From CAYJPV01 sp964547975 (GTDB taxonomy: Bacteria > Acidobacteriota > Vicinamibacteria > Vicinamibacterales > JAKQTR01), in contig CAZJRM010000251.1 in the NCBI GenBank assembly GCA_964547975.1, forward strand, positions 1 through 7,285: a stretch of 7,285 nucleotides of DNA, given 5' to 3'. This document shows, one piece after another, positions 4,607-7,285 of the stretch. Position numbers and translations under genes: made by a program. The notes beneath the pieces are model-generated. The model saw nothing but the letters and a program-made list of their open reading frames with translations, did no database searches and was not told the DNA's origin. Each line of letters opens with the position of its first letter. Position 1 is the stretch's first letter.

Positions 4607-5760
4607 CCGCCACCGGGCCCTGGGAATTCGCCACCGCCGGGCGCGTCGTGTTCGGGCGCGGTGCCGCCGACGGCGCCGCGAGGATCGTCCGCGGCTTCGG
4701 ATCGCGCGCGCTCGTCGTCGCGGGCTCGACGCCGACCCGTGCGGAGTGGCTCGTCGAGGCGCTCGGCCCGGACGTCCGGCTGGTCTACGTCGAGGGCGAG
4801 CCGGACGTCGCGTTCGCACGCGATGGGGCCGCCTTTGCCCGGCGCAAGTCCATTGACGTCGTCGTCGCGGTGGGCGGCGGCAGCGCGCTCGATGCGGGCA
4901 AGGCCATCGCGGCGCTCGCGACGAACGACGGCGACGTCATCGACTACCTCGAAGTCGTCGGGCCGGGGCTCCCGCTCGGCGCCGCCCCCCTGCCATTCGT
5001 CGCCATCCCGACGACGGCGGGCACGGGGTCGGAGGTGACGCGCAACGCCGTGCTGGCGGTGCCCGATCGTCGCGTCAAGGTCAGCCTCCGCAGTCCGCTG
5101 ATGCTGCCGCGCGTGGCCCTCGTCGACCCCCGGTTGACGGACGACCTGCCGCCGGCCATCACGGCCTACACCGGCCTGGACGCCCTGACGCAAAACCTCG
5201 AGCCGTTCCTGTCGCACCGCGCGACGCCGTTGACCGACGGCGTCTGCCGCGAAGGTCTGGGGCGCGCAGCCCGCTCGCTTCGCGCCGCGTGGAGCGACGG
5301 CCGCAACGCCGACGCACGCGACGACATGGCCGTGGCCAGCCTGTGCGGGGGCCTGGCGCTCGCCAACGCCGGGCTCGGGGCGGTGCACGGCCTTGCGGGG
5401 CCGATCGGCGGGATGTTCCGCGCGCCGCACGGCGCGGTATGCGCGGCGCTGCTGATGCCGGTCATGGCCGCCACGCTGGCGGCGCTCGAATCGCGCGCCC
5501 CCGGGCACTGGGCCCTCTCACGCGCGACGGAGGCGGCCAGGCTGCTAACGGGACGCGACCACGCGTCGGCCGGGGAGGGCGTCGAATGGCTCGCCGCCCT
5601 CACGGCGGATCTCGGCGTGCCCGGGCTGGCGGCCTGGGGCGTCGGCGACGATGATGTCGCGGCCATCGTGGAGCAGGCCGCCCGGTCGAGCAGCATGAAG
5701 GGACACCCGATCGTGCTGACTGCGGAGGAGCTGCGCGCGGTCGTGCGGCGGGCGCTCTGA
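4600..5760 (+). CDS. Iron-type (group III) alcohol dehydrogenase / maleylacetate reductase-like
   Basis: A 386-residue NAD(P)-dependent oxidoreductase of the iron-containing alcohol dehydrogenase family. The N-terminal EFATAGRVVFGRGA (9-22) is shared with many Fe-ADH and maleylacetate reductases. The nucleotide-binding GGGSALDAGK is at 92-101 and PTTAGTGSEVT at 137-147. Metal-ligand positions are D194, Q198, H263 (AVHGLAG) and H277 (APHGAV). Position 198 is normally His ('D-A-L-T-H') but is Gln here (CAA, 5191-5193). SSSMKGHP (363-370) is a late family motif. Start choice: two adjacent GTG codons, 4600 and 4603. The second forms a GTGA overlap with the ABM stop, and either gives translational coupling. 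It forms a two-gene operon with the ABM protein, suggesting catabolism of an oxygenated or aromatic intermediate, but the sequence alone does not set the substrate. An alternative is a lactaldehyde/1,3-propanediol-type dehydrogenase. Confidence 0.9.
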   Translation: MVTATGPWEFATAGRVVFGRGAADGAARIVRGFGSRALVVAGSTPTRAEWLVEALGPDVRLVYVEGEPDVAFARDGAAFARRKSIDVVVAVGGGSALDAGKAIAALATNDGDVIDYLEVVGPGLPLGAAPLPFVAIPTTAGTGSEVTRNAVLAVPDRRVKVSLRSPLMLPRVALVDPRLTDDLPPAITAYTGLDALTQNLEPFLSHRATPLTDGVCREGLGRAARSLRAAWSDGRNADARDDMAVASLCGGLALANAGLGAVHGLAGPIGGMFRAPHGAVCAALLMPVMAATLAALESRAPGHWALSRATEAARLLTGRDHASAGEGVEWLAALTADLGVPGLAAWGVGDDDVAAIVEQAARSSSMKGHPIVLTAEELRAVVRRAL

Positions 5761-5841
5761 GAGGCGGTCGCGCGACCCATCCGCCACCGTTCTCGCGCCC
5801 CACCCGCAGAGAATCGCACGCCCGCCGCAGCCGTTCGCGTG

Positions 5842-5863
5842 GGGGCTGGCTTCAGCCAGCCCC
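5842..5863. repeat. REP-like palindrome between convergent genes; possible bidirectional terminator
   Basis: GGGGCTGGCT and AGCCAGCCCC (5842-5851 and 5854-5863) are perfect 10-base arms around TC. The centre CTTCAG and the arm layout are the same as in the RAYT-flanking repeats, but the arm sequence differs and there is no GTAG at either side, so it belongs to another REP-like family or is unrelated. It lies in the 111-bp gap between the dehydrogenase stop (5760) and the transporter stop (5872), where it could terminate or protect both transcripts. There is no T-tract on either strand, so a classical intrinsic terminator is doubtful. I see nothing else in this gap. Confidence 0.6.
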
Positions 5864-5871
5864 TGCCGTCA

Positions 5872-7161
5872 TCAGATACGATTCACGAGCCCGGCGTCGG
5901 TCGCCCGCGTATTCCGCACGAGCAGCAGGACCGCCAGCATGGCAACGAGGGCAATGGTCCCGGCACCGGCCAGGATGGGCTCGAACGAGTAGCGGTCGGC
6001 CACGAATCCGGTCAGCAGCGTCGCGAGGATCGTCCCGACGCCGGCGCCTGTACCACCCATGCCGCTGACGGTGGCCACGGACGCCGTCGGATAGATGTCG
6101 GCGGGCAGGTTCAGGATGATGGTCGAGAACGCGGCGTAACAGAAGGTCGACACGGCGAAACACATAACGAGCAGGGGCAGCGACTGCACCCAGATGGCGG
6201 GGATGAGCAACATCATGCCGAGACCGCCAACGACGGCGATGGCCTTGCGCGCGCGGCCCACCGACCAGCCCCGGTTGATCAGGAAACTGGAGAACCCGCC
6301 CCCGAAGAAGTTGCCGGCGTCGGCCGCGATGAACGGCACCCACACCGCCACCAGGCTCGACTCGAGACGGAACCCCTTCGCCACGAGGAAGATGGGAAAC
6401 CAGTCGGTGATGAAGAACCACACCGGATCGGTCAGCGACTTCGAAATCACGTAGCTCCACGTCTGCGGCAGCCGAAGGAGCGTGGAGTACGGCAGTGCCT
6501 TGCCCTCGGTCCCTCGGTCGGCGGTCTGGTCGCCGCGCCCCGACAGGATGTACTGGCGTTCCTCCGGCGTGATGCGGGGATGGGTCTCGGGGCGGTCGTA
6601 GAGCCAGCGAAACGCCAGGCACCACACCAGCCCGAGCGTGCCGGTCAGCAGGAACAGCGGTCGCCATTCGCGGCCGAGCGCGAGGTAGAGCGGCACGATA
6701 ATCATGCCGGCCACCATGCCGCCAATCGACGACCCGCTATCGAAGAGGGCGACCGCCCAACCGGTCTCCTTGCGCGGAAACCACTCGGACACCGCCTTGG
6801 TCGCACCGGGCCAGTTGCCCGACTCACCGAGCCCTGACAGGAAACGGAACACCGGAAACGTCCGCGCGCCGGCGAACGCCGCGGTCAGCCACGCCGCCAG
6901 CGAGTACCAGACGACCGCCAAGCTGAGGCCGCGCCGGGTTCCCAGTCGATCGAGCAGCCGCCCCGACAACGTTTGCCCGGCGGAGTAGGCGATCCGGAAC
7001 GCGATGATGAGCCACATGTAGTCCGTGTTGGACCAGTGGTATTCCTCTTTGAGGAATGGCGCGAGCATGCTCAACGTCTGACGGTCGATGTAGTTGATGA
7101 CCGTCGACAGGAACAACATCCCGCCGATCCACCATCGCAGGTGCTTGATCTTCGCCGCCAT
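5872..7161 (-). CDS. MFS transporter, anion:cation symporter (ACS) family, ExuT-like
   Basis: A 429-residue inner-membrane secondary transporter. The N-terminus KIKHLRWW leads into the first helix with NYIDRQTLSMLAP (23-35). Motif A is GRLLDRLGTRRG (67-78), between helices 2 and 3. The ACS-type segment FLSGLGESGNWPGATKAVSE (107-126), WFPRKE (127-132) and FDSGSSIGGMVAG (140-152) is characteristic. The central loop holds RPETHPRITPEERQYILSGR (190-209), matching the hexuronate-permease pattern, and six further helices follow. Hexuronate or sugar-acid uptake by proton symport is the best guess; ACS members also carry other organic anions. The start at 7161 is chosen because AGGAG lies six to seven bases upstream and homology begins there; the frame extends further upstream without family-like sequence. 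Transcription converges on the dehydrogenase. No catabolic enzyme for uronates is visible nearby. Confidence 0.9.
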   Translation of the reverse strand: MAAKIKHLRWWIGGMLFLSTVINYIDRQTLSMLAPFLKEEYHWSNTDYMWLIIAFRIAYSAGQTLSGRLLDRLGTRRGLSLAVVWYSLAAWLTAAFAGARTFPVFRFLSGLGESGNWPGATKAVSEWFPRKETGWAVALFDSGSSIGGMVAGMIIVPLYLALGREWRPLFLLTGTLGLVWCLAFRWLYDRPETHPRITPEERQYILSGRGDQTADRGTEGKALPYSTLLRLPQTWSYVISKSLTDPVWFFITDWFPIFLVAKGFRLESSLVAVWVPFIAADAGNFFGGGFSSFLINRGWSVGRARKAIAVVGGLGMMLLIPAIWVQSLPLLVMCFAVSTFCYAAFSTIILNLPADIYPTASVATVSGMGGTGAGVGTILATLLTGFVADRYSFEPILAGAGTIALVAMLAVLLLVRNTRATDAGLVNRI

Positions 7162-7182
7162 CGGGTCTCCTCGAACCCGGAG

Positions 7183-7188
7183 ACTATA
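7183..7188 (-). promoter_or_regulatory. Candidate -10 box of the MFS transporter gene
   Basis: On the minus strand the bases read GATATAGTCTCC, giving TATAGT (7188-7183), five of six matches to the -10 consensus in otherwise GC-rich DNA. It lies 21 bases upstream of the ATG at 7161, with the GAGGAG ribosome binding site between. A -35 candidate (CCGACG at 7206-7211, minus strand, 17-base spacing) matches at only three positions. Confidence 0.4.
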
Positions 7189-7231
7189 TCGAAATCCGAC
7201 GCCGGCGTCGGCCCTGTTCCGCCCGCTGGCC

Positions 7232-7285
7232 TCACAGCAACCCGGCGACGAGGAGCAGGCCAATCAGGGCAAGCAAACCACCTGT
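7232..7285 (-). CDS. C-terminal fragment of a probable membrane or membrane-anchored protein
   Basis: A minus-strand frame enters from the right edge and ends with TGA at 7232-7234. The 17 visible residues, TGGLLALIGLLLVAGLL, are entirely hydrophobic or small, like a final transmembrane helix. It would lie 70 bp upstream of the transporter on the same strand. So little is visible that a chance open frame cannot be excluded, though an uninterrupted Leu/Gly/Ala/Val/Ile run that ends cleanly at a stop favours a real gene. Confidence 0.4.
   Translation of the reverse strand, partial: TGGLLALIGLLLVAGLL

Noticed and set aside
4510..5508. 332-residue minus-strand open frame opposite the dehydrogenase
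   Set aside because: Composition is Arg/Ala/Asp/His-rich with no domain; a shadow of the GC-biased codons of the plus-strand gene.
5839..6837. 332-residue plus-strand open frame opposite the MFS transporter
   Set aside because: His/Gly/Gln/Arg-rich sequence without family motifs, antisense to a clear membrane protein.
7162..7263. Longer start for the MFS transporter at 7263
   Set aside because: The added residues are Cys/Ser/Arg-rich, not conserved-looking, and the ATG at 7161 has a strong AGGAG and a likely -10 box just upstream.

Overview
The window is about 7.3 kb of very GC-rich bacterial DNA, with genes on both strands and short intergenic gaps. Strong third-position G/C gives many long antisense reading frames. 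The gene mix fits a soil or environmental Acidobacteriota-type genome: a YpfJ-like zinc peptidase, a RAYT with GTAG-type REP ends, and polysaccharide-modifying GNAT and NodB proteins. No marker gene fixes the taxonomy, so that is inference. A run of 10 Ns at 2283-2292 shows this is a scaffolded, probably metagenomic, assembly.

Layout from left to right. (1) 2-136 (+) is the C-terminal tail of an unidentified Ala/Arg-rich protein. (2) 1023-2144 (-) and 149-1033 (-) are a two-gene overlapping operon, a two-part GNAT-type acetyltransferase followed by a NodB-type polysaccharide deacetylase, suggesting extracellular glycan modification. (3) 2271-3156 (+), divergent from that operon, is a YpfJ-family membrane-anchored zinc metallopeptidase; the assembly gap lies in its first codons and appears to be an artefact. 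(4) 3172-3735 is a compact RAYT element. A 162-residue REP-associated tyrosine transposase (-) lies between 25-bp perfect inverted repeats, each made of a GTAG tetranucleotide plus a REP-type palindrome. The repeats contain the stop codons of both the transposase and the neighbouring SRPBCC gene. (5) 3731-4231 (-) is an SRPBCC/cyclase-like ligand-binding protein. (6) A 69-bp divergent region packed with three palindromes follows. (7) 4301-4606 (+) is an ABM-domain monooxygenase-like protein, translationally coupled to 4600-5760 (+), an iron-type alcohol dehydrogenase/maleylacetate-reductase-like enzyme with Gln at one metal-ligand His position. (8) A second, different REP-like hairpin at 5842-5863 sits between convergent genes. 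(9) 5872-7161 (-) is an ExuT-like MFS transporter. (10) 7232-7285 (-) is the hydrophobic C-terminal tail of another protein.

The genes form several small independent units rather than one pathway. The ABM and dehydrogenase pair is plausibly a small oxidative catabolic operon, and the GNAT and deacetylase pair a glycan-modification operon. I see no CRISPR array, rRNA, tRNA, defence island or clearly undescribed system. The most unusual signals are the RAYT element and its ends, the palindrome-dense divergent promoter region, the metal-ligand substitution in the dehydrogenase, and the assembly gap that can be resolved from protein homology.
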